NCBI GenBank assembly: GCA_027036755.1
Contig: JALWDV010000543.1
Location: 1 to 10,107 of the forward strand
Direction: 5' to 3'
Length of the DNA stretch: 10,107 bases
Source: Anaerolineae bacterium
Lineage (GTDB): Bacteria; Chloroflexota; Anaerolineae; J102
The first letter of the stretch is position 1. Every line of letters begins with the position of its first letter. Shown here one piece after another: positions 1 to 6,307 of this stretch. The position numbers were made by a program, and so were the translations under genes. The notes beneath the pieces are model-generated. The model did not search any database and was not told the origin of the DNA. It was given only the letters and a program-made list of their open reading frames with translations.

Positions 1-27
1 GAAAAAAACTTTGCAAACCAGCGGCTC

Positions 28-66
28 CCTCCCCTGCAAAGGAGCGAAGCGACTGGCGGGGGAGGG
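28..66. repeat. Palindromic repeat, copy 1 of a G/C-rich hairpin family
   Basis: CCCTCCCCTGC at 28-38 is complementary, with one G-T type mismatch, to GCGGGGGAGGG at 56-66. The same stem sequence recurs at 236-255 and 363-390, so this looks like one member of a REP-like hairpin family with variable loops (here 17 nt). Confidence 0.5.
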
Positions 67-185
67 CCGGGGTGGGGGCCAAGTCCAGCGGCCAAGGCTG
101 CAAAACTGACAAACGCTGTCTTGAACGTTGGCTCAGCAGGCCTACCTTAGTAACCGTCTAAAAATTAGTTCCCTTTTTGCCCTCA

Positions 186-255
186 CCGACTGAAGTCGGA
201 CTCTTCAGGCCTACGGCCTCGCGCCCCCTCTTCATCTCCCCCGCAAGCGGGGGAG
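186..255. repeat. Cluster of three perfect hairpins
   Basis: Three perfect small palindromes lie in tandem: CCGACT/AGTCGG (186-199, 2-nt loop), AGGCC/GGCCT (207-219, 3-nt loop) and CTCCCCCGC/GCGGGGGAG (236-255, 2-nt AA loop). The third is copy 2 of the hairpin family at 28-66 and 363-390. None is followed by a T-run, so they do not look like intrinsic terminators. Dispersed extragenic palindromes are the more likely explanation. Confidence 0.55.
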
Positions 256-362
256 AACATCGGAAGGGGATAAGATGACGGCCTTCGCCGCCTGTTTGAA
301 CCCCGTTGTGGGGTCGCCGCAGGGCGACCTTGCGGCGCAGTCTGATCCAATTTCCTTACCTC

Positions 363-390
363 CTCCCTCGCCCGTCTCGGAGCGGGGGAG
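363..390. repeat. Palindromic repeat, copy 3 of the G/C-rich hairpin family
   Basis: CTCCCTCGC at 363-371 pairs with GCGGGGGAG at 382-390 with one wobble position. The right arm is identical to that at 247-255. The loop differs in length and sequence from the other copies, which is what one expects when the stem is the conserved part. Confidence 0.45.
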
Positions 391-584
391 GAACAAAAGG
401 AGGGGGCCTGCGCCTAAAGAGCCCGAGTTTACTCGGCCAGTGCTGCAACAAAAAGGGGAAGTTATTTCTGGACGTTCACTTAGTAGTTACGATTTGTTGA
501 GGTCTGCTGAAAAAAAAGGTTTTGTCTCACACAAAGCATGTCCTGAGCCAGTCCTGAGCGAAGTGAAGGAACTGGCCGAAGGGG

Positions 585-600
585 CGCAAAGACGCCAAGG
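585..600 (+). repeat. 16-nt dispersed repeat, copy 1
   Basis: CGCAAAGACGCCAAGG occurs here and again, identically, at 5671-5686. A shortened, inverted relative lies at 5960-5972. It is a dispersed intergenic sequence with no coding meaning that I can see. Confidence 0.6.
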
Positions 601-610
601 GAAAAATTGA

Positions 611-635
611 GGCCAACTACCTTGGCAGTTGCGAA
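611..635. repeat. Dispersed GYAACTGC-type motif, copy 1
   Basis: TGGCAGTTGCGAA at 623-635 recurs exactly at 4194-4206. Read on the minus strand, the block 611-633 begins CGCAACTGCCAAGGTA and ends GTTGGCC. That resembles the plus-strand block at 3970-3995 (CGTAACTGCTAACGTA followed by GTTGG). It is a short intergenic repeat of unknown role. Confidence 0.45.
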
Positions 636-670
636 TTTATGGAGATTCCTTCGCGTGAAGTCGGTTTACT

Positions 671-712
671 GAACACTGCTCACTGAACACTGAATACCGA
701 ACACTGCCCACT
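671..712 (+). repeat. Three 14-bp tandem repeats
   Basis: Three consecutive units of 14 bp start with GAACACTG: GAACACTGCTCACT, GAACACTGAATACC and GAACACTGCCCACT. The array ends two bases before the stop codon of the minus-strand methyltransferase gene. It is low-complexity and has no obvious hairpin potential. It may be a simple variable-number repeat. Confidence 0.6.
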
Positions 713-714
713 CC

Positions 715-1593
715 TCACCGCCTGTTCGTCATCCGGTCAATCTCCAACTGGGGATGGCGGACGAGGCCGTCGTAATCCTTGTAGCGGGGATGATCCAGGA
801 TGTGGGCCATGAACAGCTTTTCGGTCCAGTTGGCGTTGCCAAAGCGGGCGGGAACGTAAAACCGCGCGCCGTAGATGGGGCTGATCTGACGCTGGGGATG
901 GGTTTCGTTGAATTCTCGCATGGCCAGCCGTTCGCCGTTGAAATCGGCGAAGGTGAAGCCCAGGATGTCGTCGAAATAGCATTGCACCCGGGGCAGGATG
1001 CGGTCGTGGGGGGCCTCCAGCAGGGGCATGGCCGCGACCGTGGCGCTGTACAGGTCGAGATCGAAGGAGATGAAGCCGATAGGGGCGTAATCCGTCGTCA
1101 GGAATTCGGGGATGGTTTCTTCCACCAGGCCCAGGCGCAGTTGCGCCCGCTGCAATCTCGCCCGCAGTGCGCCCTCATCCATGGCAAAATCGCCTTGGGC
1201 CCACAGGTTGGGCAGATCGCGAATATCCTGAGGCGGCGGCAGCCCGACGCCGCTGTCGAAACCCACCACATCCACGCCCACGCCCAGGGTTTGCTCGATG
1301 GCCGCGGCCGCGTGCTCCATGGCGATGAGACCGTTGCCTCCGGCCACGCCCAGCTCGATGGCGGTGATGCGGGGGACGTTCAGATTTTGGGCGAGATACG
1401 CGGCGTGGGCCATGCCCCAGGTGTAGTAGGCCCGCTGGGCTTTGCCATGTGTCCGGGCCACATCCTCCACCAGCGCGTTGATCATGGGATAGGCGGAGAG
1501 ATCGCGGCTGAAATCGCGGCCCGGGGGCTCGGGCGCATTGGCCCAGGCGATGAGCGCATGCAGGTTGCGGCGGAGGGCTCGTTTCAGATTCAT
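715..1593 (-). CDS. TylF/MycF-like SAM-dependent methyltransferase
   Basis: Encodes 292 aa. The frame stays open upstream into glnS, but the product only makes sense from the ATG at 1593, which overlaps the glnS stop (ATGA), so translation is probably coupled. Seen in the sequence: a class I methyltransferase motif I (AIELGVAGGNG, about 78-88), then GFDSGVGLP (111-119), FDLDLYSAT (177-185) and FDD (207-209). The order and spacing resemble the TylF/MycF family, where the second acidic motif and the DD pair bind S-adenosylmethionine and a metal in sugar O-methyltransferases. No signal peptide or membrane segment, so probably cytosolic. The substrate cannot be predicted; there are no sugar-biosynthesis genes nearby, and the only partner in the operon is glnS. 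Confident of the fold, unsure of the function. Confidence 0.75.
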   Translation of the reverse strand: MNLKRALRRNLHALIAWANAPEPPGRDFSRDLSAYPMINALVEDVARTHGKAQRAYYTWGMAHAAYLAQNLNVPRITAIELGVAGGNGLIAMEHAAAAIEQTLGVGVDVVGFDSGVGLPPPQDIRDLPNLWAQGDFAMDEGALRARLQRAQLRLGLVEETIPEFLTTDYAPIGFISFDLDLYSATVAAMPLLEAPHDRILPRVQCYFDDILGFTFADFNGERLAMREFNETHPQRQISPIYGARFYVPARFGNANWTEKLFMAHILDHPRYKDYDGLVRHPQLEIDRMTNRR

Positions 1594-3914
1594 CGCAGCG
1601 CTTTTTCCAGCAGTTGCTTCACCACTTGCGGGTTGGCCCGACCGTCCGTGGCCCGCATGACCTGGCCCATGAAGAAGCCCAGCAGGCCCGTTTTTCCCGC
1701 GCGATACGCCGCCACCTTGTCGGGATGGGCCGCGAGCGCGTCGTCGATGGCCGCGGAAAGGGCGTCCGCGTCGCTGATCTGAGTCATGCCCCGGGCCTGG
1801 ATGATGGCTTCGGGATCGCCGCCCTGTTCCACCATCTCGGCCAGGACTTTCTTGCCCTGGTTGCGGGAGATGACGCCCACATCCACCAGCCTGACCAGCT
1901 TGCCGAAGGCCGCGCCGTCGATGGGCAGCTCGTTCAGCGGGCGCCCCTTCGCCAGGCCCAGCAACTGGTTGAGGAACCAATTGCTCAGGGATTTGCCGTT
2001 GGGGTGCACCTCGACCGCCTGGTGGAAGAAACGCACCTGGCGGATGTCGCCGGTGATGAGGTCTGCGTCGCGCTCGCTGACGCCCAGAGTTTCCTGCAAT
2101 TTATGGTAAGCGGCCTGCAGGTCGGGGTTGGCGGCCCGGGCCTGCTTGCGGGCCTCAGACGCCGCCCGAGCCTCGCTCTGCTCTCCGGCGGGCGTTTTTG
2201 CCTCGGGCCGGGGTTTGGGGCGCTGGCGGGATGCAGGCTGCGGCTGTTTCTTCTTCGCCCAGCTATCCCGCAGACTGATGATGCGGTTGAAGACCAGGGC
2301 GTCGGGCCGGCTGTCCTCGCTATCCTGGATGAAGTAGCCCAGGCGCTCGAACTGATAGCGGGCGTCCGCGGGGTCATGGGCCACGCTGGGCTCCACCCGG
2401 GCGGTGGTGATGATGGTGAGGCTGTCGGGATTGAGGTAATCGAGGAAGGTCTTGCCCTCCTCGGCTGCATCCGGGTTGGGATGACTGAACAAGCGGTCGT
2501 AGAGCCGCACTTCCGCGGGCAGGGAGCGGGCGGCGTCCACCCAGTGGATGGCGGCCCAGACTTTGACGCCCTGGGGCCGGGCGCCCAGAGAATCGGGCAG
2601 GTAGGAGCAGCGCAGCTCGGTGACTTCGCCCGTGTCCGGGTCTTGCACCGCCTCGTCGCAGGTGATGACATAGCCGTGGCGCAGGCGCACGCTGCGGCCC
2701 GGAGCCAATCGCTTGAAGCCCTTGGGCGGGTTCAGGCTGAAGTCGTCTCGTTCGATGAAAATCTCGCGCGAGAAGGGGATGGCGCGGGAGCCTTCTTTGT
2801 CGATGTCCCGCGGCCAATAGCCCGCTTCGATCTCCTCGACCTGGCCTTCGGGATAGTTGGTGATGGTCACCTTCAGCGGATTCAGCACCGCCAGCACCCG
2901 GGGCGACCGATAGTTCAGATCATCCCGGATGATGTGCTCGAACAGGGCGATCTCCACCCGGCTGTTGGTCTTGGCCACGCCCACCCGATCCACAAACGCG
3001 CGAATGGCCTCGGGCGTGATGCCCCGGCGGCGCATGCCCGAAATCGTGGGCATCCGCGGATCGTCCCAGCCGCTGACATAGCCTTCGTTGACCAGTTGCA
3101 GCAGCTTGCGTTTGCTCATCACCGTGTAATCCAGCTCCAGCCGGGCGAATTCATACTGCCGGGGCTGGGGCGGTTCGATGAGATGATCCACCAGCCAGTC
3201 ATACACGGCCCGGTTGTTCTCGAATTCCAGGGTGCAAATGGAGTGGGTGATGCGCTCGATGCCATCCGAGAGGGGATGCGCGAAATCGTACATGGGGTAG
3301 ATGCACCAGGCGTCTCCCGTGCGGTAGTGATGGGCGTGTTTGATGCGATAGAGGATGGGGTCGCGCAGCAGCATGTTGGGGCTGCTCATATCGATTTTGG
3401 CCCGCAGCACATGCGCGCCATCCTCGAACTCGCCCGCCCGCATCCGCCGGAACATGTCCAGATTCTCCTGGACGCTGCGGATGCGGTAGGGGCTTTCTTT
3501 GCCCGGCTCAGTGACCGTGCCCCGATATTCGCGAATCTCCTCCTCGCTGAGACTGTCCACATAGGCCAGCCCCTGTTTGATCAGCTCCTCGGCGAATTGA
3601 TAGAGCTGCTCGTAGTAATCGGACGCGAAATAGAGATGCTCGCCCCAGTCGTAGCCCAGCCAGCGGACGTCTCGCTGGATGGATTCGACATAGAGCATGT
3701 CTTCGGTTTCGGGATTGGTGTCGTCGAAGCGCAGATGGCAGACCCCGCCAAAATCCTCGGCGACGCCGAAGTTGAGGGCGATGGATTTGGCGTGCCCGAT
3801 GTGCAGGAAGCCGTTGGGTTCGGGCGGAAAGCGGGTGGTGATGGGGCGATCATAGACGCCGTTGGCGATGTCTCGGGCGACGATGTCGCGGATGAAGTCT
3901 TTTTGTTTGGGCAT
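1590..3914 (-). CDS. glnS: Glutaminyl-tRNA synthetase with C-terminal GatB/YqeY-like tail
   Basis: Encodes 774 aa; charges tRNA-Gln with glutamine in the cytosol. Class I signatures are clear: PPEPNGFLHIGH (HIGH at 38-41), LRFDDTNPE (61-69) and VMSKRK, the KMSKS-loop variant (265-270). The catalytic domain spans about 1-335, the two anticodon-binding beta-barrels about 340-555, and a charged Ala/Arg/Lys/Pro linker about 553-597. The last ~175 residues (600-774) match the tail of GatB and YqeY: LVDVGVISRNQGKKVLAEM and GFFMGQVMRATDGRANPQ. E. coli GlnRS is about 554 aa and lacks this tail; Deinococcus radiodurans GlnRS has a comparable one that helps bind tRNA-Gln. Start ATG at 3914 gives a normal N-terminus, although no good Shine-Dalgarno sequence precedes it. 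First gene of a two-gene operon, overlapping the downstream methyltransferase by 4 nt. Confidence 0.96.
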   Translation of the reverse strand: MPKQKDFIRDIVARDIANGVYDRPITTRFPPEPNGFLHIGHAKSIALNFGVAEDFGGVCHLRFDDTNPETEDMLYVESIQRDVRWLGYDWGEHLYFASDYYEQLYQFAEELIKQGLAYVDSLSEEEIREYRGTVTEPGKESPYRIRSVQENLDMFRRMRAGEFEDGAHVLRAKIDMSSPNMLLRDPILYRIKHAHHYRTGDAWCIYPMYDFAHPLSDGIERITHSICTLEFENNRAVYDWLVDHLIEPPQPRQYEFARLELDYTVMSKRKLLQLVNEGYVSGWDDPRMPTISGMRRRGITPEAIRAFVDRVGVAKTNSRVEIALFEHIIRDDLNYRSPRVLAVLNPLKVTITNYPEGQVEEIEAGYWPRDIDKEGSRAIPFSREIFIERDDFSLNPPKGFKRLAPGRSVRLRHGYVITCDEAVQDPDTGEVTELRCSYLPDSLGARPQGVKVWAAIHWVDAARSLPAEVRLYDRLFSHPNPDAAEEGKTFLDYLNPDSLTIITTARVEPSVAHDPADARYQFERLGYFIQDSEDSRPDALVFNRIISLRDSWAKKKQPQPASRQRPKPRPEAKTPAGEQSEARAASEARKQARAANPDLQAAYHKLQETLGVSERDADLITGDIRQVRFFHQAVEVHPNGKSLSNWFLNQLLGLAKGRPLNELPIDGAAFGKLVRLVDVGVISRNQGKKVLAEMVEQGGDPEAIIQARGMTQISDADALSAAIDDALAAHPDKVAAYRAGKTGLLGFFMGQVMRATDGRANPQVVKQLLEKALR

Positions 3915-3970
3915 GATGCGTGTGATGAAAGGTGATTTCCAGGGTGGTTTGCGCCAATCGTTTTTTGCTC

Positions 3971-4144
3971 GTAACTGCTAACGTATGCCAGTTGGTTGTC
4001 TTTTTCCACTCAAACCTGACAGGTTCTCGTAACGTTGGCGATAGAATGTGCGGTCTTTAGCCAGCAATGAAGCGTGCAAGGCTTTGAATCGTTGCCAAAA
4101 GAACCTGTCAGGTTAATTCAAATGAAAACGACCTGGGCAGTTAC
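3971..4144. repeat. Nested inverted repeat in the glnS leader
   Basis: AACCTGACAGGTTCT (4013-4027) and AGAACCTGTCAGGTT (4100-4114) are perfect 15-bp inverted arms separated by 72 nt. Each arm is itself an odd palindrome, AACCTG-N-CAGGTT. Outside them lies a second pair, GTAACTGC (3971-3978) and GCAGTTAC (4137-4144). The 174-bp unit could be a small non-autonomous element or a paired protein-binding site. It lies between the candidate glnS promoter and the glnS start. There is no T-run, so it is not an evident terminator. Confidence 0.6.
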
Positions 4145-4193
4145 TTTTGCTCCGTGTTTCCTCGCATCCGTATTGAGCGAACAGAGGCCACGC

Positions 4194-4206
4194 TGGCAGT
4201 TGCGAA
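4194..4206 (-). repeat. Dispersed GYAACTGC-type motif, copy 2
   Basis: An exact 13-bp copy of 623-635. On the minus strand it reads TTCGCAACTGCCA and begins 7 nt after the candidate glnS -10 element, near the predicted transcription start. Confidence 0.4.
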
Positions 4207-4213
4207 CAATGGG

Positions 4214-4219
4214 ATTATA
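4214..4219 (-). promoter_or_regulatory. Candidate extended -10 promoter for glnS
   Basis: On the minus strand this reads TGCTATAAT, a consensus extended -10 (TGnTATAAT). No good -35 hexamer is seen 16-18 bp upstream, which an extended -10 can tolerate. Transcription from here would give glnS a leader of about 290 nt containing the inverted repeat at 4013-4114. A nearer promoter was not seen. Confidence 0.4.
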
Positions 4220-4359
4220 GCACAGGCGATTCGATTTCGTAGATCGATTGCACCGATGTGGGGCTTTATTCCGGTGCGTATCGCTGTGGCGGGGCGATTC
4301 AAATGGGCGCGTTCGATTTCTTCGGACGCGACGCCAGCTCCGAGATGCCGTTGATGGCA

Positions 4360-4390
4360 TTGGCGGGATGGCCGGTCGTCGTTTTATAAT
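4360..4390 (+). promoter_or_regulatory. Promoter of the lipoprotein gene, probably leaderless
   Basis: TATAAT at 4385-4390 is followed by only 6 nt before the ATG at 4397, which places the expected transcription start on or next to the start codon. A weak -35, TTGGCG (4360-4365), is 19 bp upstream. There is no Shine-Dalgarno sequence before the ATG, consistent with a leaderless mRNA. Confidence 0.55.
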
Positions 4391-4396
4391 CGGGCC

Positions 4397-5638
4397 ATGA
4401 AACGCTTATTGCTCCTGACCATCTGGCTGTTGCCGCTGCTGGCGGGGTGTGCGCCCGCGGCCACGCCCGCGGCTACGCCGACTCCTACGCCCCTCCCGGC
4501 TGTCCCCGTCTCTCCCGCCACGCCCGAAGCCCCGACGCTGACTCTGTGGCTGCCCGACTGGATGGCCCTGCCCGACGCGCCCGGTTACGACGGGCTGATG
4601 GGGATCATCGCCGCGTTCGAGAAGGAAAAGGGCGTTCGGGTGGAGATCGTTCCCAAATTGCCCCGAGGCGAGGGTGGCGTGCTGGATGCTTTGCGCAAGA
4701 CCAAGCCTGTCGCCCCCTCCATCCTGCCCGACATCGTCGCCCTCCCTTTCCAGGATATCGCTCCAGCCGTGGATGATGCGCTGCTGCAACCCCTGGGCGA
4801 GTTGTTTCCCGCGCAAATTTTGGACGATTATTACGGGTTTGGCCGCCAGGCCAGCAGCGTGAAGGACGCGTGGATGGCCATGCCCTTCGCCGCGGACTTC
4901 GAGCATCTTTCCTTCCAGCCCGCGGCCCTCTCCGAGCCGCCCGTCAATTGGGAGATCGTTTTATCTTCGGGCGGGAAATATGTGTTCCCGGTGGGCGGTT
5001 CAGACAACGCCTGGTCCGACGCGCTGCTGTTGCATTATCTCAGCGCCGTGCCCGATGGCGCTTCGCCCGAACGCAACGAGCAGGCCCTGAAGGCGCAGCT
5101 TGCATTTTATGAGACGCTTTACGCCCGCGGGCAAACGGATGAGACCGTCCTGCAGCTCAATGACCCCAAGGGCTCGTGGGATCACGCGCTGCAAGGCGCG
5201 GCGCCATTGGCCGAAACGACGGCCAATCTCTGGCTGGGCCAGCGGGGCGATGCGACTTTTTTGCGTTTTGGCCCCACGCCCACGCAGGATGGTCGGGCCC
5301 GTTATCTCATCCACGGCTGGGCCTACGCGCTCATCACCGCGGATGAGACCCATCAGGCGCTGGCGGTTGAATTGATCAATCGGCTGGTGGAGGCGCAGAA
5401 TCTATCAGAATGGAGCAGCCAGGCCCATGTACTGCCTGCGCGTAGCAGCGCCCTGCATCAGTGGCCCGCCGATGATTTTCGCGAATTCGCCAACGAAGCT
5501 CTGGCTCAGGGATTTCTCACTCCCGATTTCGCTCGAGATCAGACCATGGTCCGGGCGGTGCATCTGGCGGTGCGCGGCGTGCTCTCGGGCGAGATGACCG
5601 CTGAAGAGGCGCTGCAGCAGGCCGCGTCCAGTTGGTGA
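4397..5638 (+). CDS. Extracellular substrate-binding lipoprotein
   Basis: Encodes 413 aa, in the size range of family 1 (sugar-type) ABC solute-binding proteins. The N-terminus is a lipoprotein signal: two basic residues, a Leu-rich core, and the lipobox LLAGC with the lipidated Cys at residue 18. A Pro/Ala/Thr-rich tether follows (about 19-46), and the mature domain starts at TLTLWLPDW (about 47). The pattern of an early beta-strand, then 'IIAAFEKEKGVRVEIVP' and a later 'LPDIVALPFQDI', matches how these proteins open. The product should sit on the outside of the membrane and capture a solute, perhaps a carbohydrate, but the ligand cannot be read from the sequence. No permease or ATPase gene is adjacent, so it is an orphan here. 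The ATG is favoured by the TATAAT 6 nt upstream and by the signal peptide. Confidence 0.75.
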   Translation: MKRLLLLTIWLLPLLAGCAPAATPAATPTPTPLPAVPVSPATPEAPTLTLWLPDWMALPDAPGYDGLMGIIAAFEKEKGVRVEIVPKLPRGEGGVLDALRKTKPVAPSILPDIVALPFQDIAPAVDDALLQPLGELFPAQILDDYYGFGRQASSVKDAWMAMPFAADFEHLSFQPAALSEPPVNWEIVLSSGGKYVFPVGGSDNAWSDALLLHYLSAVPDGASPERNEQALKAQLAFYETLYARGQTDETVLQLNDPKGSWDHALQGAAPLAETTANLWLGQRGDATFLRFGPTPTQDGRARYLIHGWAYALITADETHQALAVELINRLVEAQNLSEWSSQAHVLPARSSALHQWPADDFREFANEALAQGFLTPDFARDQTMVRAVHLAVRGVLSGEMTAEEALQQAASSW

Positions 5639-5668
5639 GGGGAGCGCGGCCGCTTGGAAAATCGATCC

Positions 5669-5694
5669 CACGCAAAGACGCCAAGGCGCAAAGG
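5669..5694 (+). repeat. 16-nt dispersed repeat, copy 2, in extended form
   Basis: CACGCAAAGACGCC followed by AAGGCGCAAAGG. The core 5671-5686 is identical to 585-600. The minus strand of 5955-5972 reads CACGCAA-AGGCGCAAAAG, the same sequence lacking seven internal bases. The two therefore form inverted arms on either side of MITE-like element A. Confidence 0.55.
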
Positions 5695-5704
5695 GGAGAA
5701 GAAA

Positions 5705-5930
5705 TGGGTGCGTCCTAAATGAGTTAGGGCCAGCCGGGCGTTTTGGCCGAATGATGAATGTTCACAACCCGAATCGCTATAGTGGCGTTCGCCACGATGA
5801 AGTCGCCGGGCTACAAAACAGCGCCGGATAAATCCGGCTAGCCCCGCAGGGGCGCTGTTTCTAGCCGGGGGACTTCATCCTCCGGCGCTAGCGGCGTTGC
5901 TGTTTCTTCAACCGAAATAGGACGCACCCA
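5705..5930 (+). mobile_element. MITE-like element, copy A (complete)
   Basis: A 226-bp non-coding unit bounded by perfect 13-bp terminal inverted repeats, TGGGTGCGTCCTA (5705-5717) and TAGGACGCACCCA (5918-5930). It holds several hairpins: GTGGCG/CGCCAC (5782-5795, TT loop), CCGGAT/ATCCGG (5824-5837), GCCCC/GGGGC (5841-5853), and a long outer stem pairing GATGAAGTC (5796-5804) with GACTTCATC (5871-5879) and AAACAGCGCC with GGCGCTGTTT. A second copy lies inverted at 9897-10107. The flanks are A-rich: AAGAAA (5699-5704) and AAGAAA (5932-5937), possibly a target duplication with a one-base offset, or just AAA. No transposase is encoded, so movement would need an enzyme supplied elsewhere. Confidence 0.75.
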
Positions 5931-5954
5931 AAAGAAATAAAGAATCCCTGGCGG

Positions 5955-5972
5955 CTTTTGCGCCTTTGCGTG
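5955..5972 (-). repeat. Dispersed repeat, copy 3, inverted short form
   Basis: On the minus strand it reads CACGCAAAGGCGCAAAAG, matching 5669-5694 with a seven-base gap. Together with that copy it frames element A as an inverted pair. Confidence 0.5.
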
Positions 5973-6032
5973 AGATTTTTGTCTGTATCGGCGCGCCACC
6001 GCGCGTGATGCCGGCTTTGATGATACGCACTC

Positions 6033-6120
6033 TTACGTCATTTCGAGGGAGCGCAGCGACCGAGAAATCCCCTTGCAGACGAGGAGATTTCTCCTCCCTA
6101 CGGTCGTCGAAATGACGTAA
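6033..6120. repeat. 88-bp palindromic intergenic repeat
   Basis: TTACGTCATTTCGA (6033-6046) and TCGAAATGACGTAA (6107-6120) are perfect 14-bp inverted arms. Inside, GAGAAATC (6062-6069) and GATTTCTC (6085-6092) form a second pair. I recognise the 'GTCATTTCGAG...GAGAAATC...CGAAATGAC' pattern as a type of palindromic repeat common in several bacterial phyla. It can fold as a long hairpin; its role is unknown. Confidence 0.65.
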
Positions 6121-6229
6121 TGTGGGAATTTTATTCCTTATCGGCGTGCTGCCGCTCATGGCGTCTGCTTCGTAAATAGGACGCGGATGAACGCGGCGGG
6201 CTGGCGGTTGCCGCGCCTGACTGATTTTT

Positions 6230-6307
6230 TTCGAGAAGTTGCTCTTGTACTATAATCAGGAAATGAGCACAAGACCCTGCAACATCTAAACGACGCAACT
6301 TCTCGAA
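6230..6307. promoter_or_regulatory. HIT gene promoter framed by a 13-bp inverted repeat
   Basis: TATAAT at 6251-6256 is a consensus -10; the -35 position (about 6228-6233) is poor. The perfect arms TTCGAGAAGTTGC (6230-6242) and GCAACTTCTCGAA (6295-6307) lie on either side. The left arm overlaps the -35 position and the right arm lies in the 5' leader just before the gene. It may be a repressor-binding pair or a leader hairpin. Transcription would start near 6263, giving a leader of about 59 nt. Confidence 0.5.
6263..6289 (+). CDS. Possible leaderless 8-codon leader ORF
   Basis: ATG at 6263 lies exactly 6 nt after TATAAT, the same spacing as in the lipoprotein gene at 4397. It opens an eight-codon frame, MSTRPCNI, ending at TAA. 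It is out of frame with the HIT gene. It may be a translated leader peptide or simply chance; the only evidence is the -10 spacing. Confidence 0.2.
   Translation: MSTRPCNI

Larger units (their letters stand above)
1..714. other. Gene-free repeat-rich intergenic region
   Basis: I see no credible gene in this stretch. The open frames present (for example 275-610) are Pro/Arg/Gly-rich translations of palindromic repeats without a ribosome-binding site or a recognisable domain. The DNA is a patchwork of short hairpins, a block at about 541-600 of a type widely dispersed in bacterial genomes (GAGCCAGTCCTGAGCGAAG then CGCAAAGACGCC), and a short tandem repeat next to the end of the minus-strand operon. 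No convincing terminator (GC stem plus T-run) was found for the operon that ends at 715. Confidence 0.7.

Noticed and set aside
275..610. Possible 111-aa gene in the first intergenic region
   Set aside because: It translates through palindromic repeats, has no ribosome-binding site and no domain-like sequence.
715..1980. Methyltransferase with a 129-residue N-terminal extension
   Set aside because: The extra part is Arg/Gly/Pro-rich and lies over the 3' end of glnS in another frame. The ATG at 1593 overlapping the glnS stop gives a normal family length.
1614..3935. Long plus-strand open frame (773 codons) opposite glnS, and another (754-1782) opposite the methyltransferase and the end of glnS
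   Set aside because: They are antisense shadows made by GC-rich codon bias. The products have no recognisable motifs, whereas the minus-strand frames encode complete families.
4255..4320. Possible tRNA (a GATTCAAAT sequence like a T-loop)
   Set aside because: The flanking bases do not pair as a T-stem and no acceptor or anticodon stem can be formed.
4118..4360. Possible 80-aa minus-strand gene upstream of glnS
   Set aside because: Arg/Ser/Asn-rich with no motif, and it spans the candidate glnS promoter and a dispersed repeat.
5705..5930. CRISPR array or integron attachment site
   Set aside because: The hairpins are different from one another and not evenly spaced repeats, there are no spacers, and there is no integrase gene. 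Terminal inverted repeats and a second copy support a MITE-like element.
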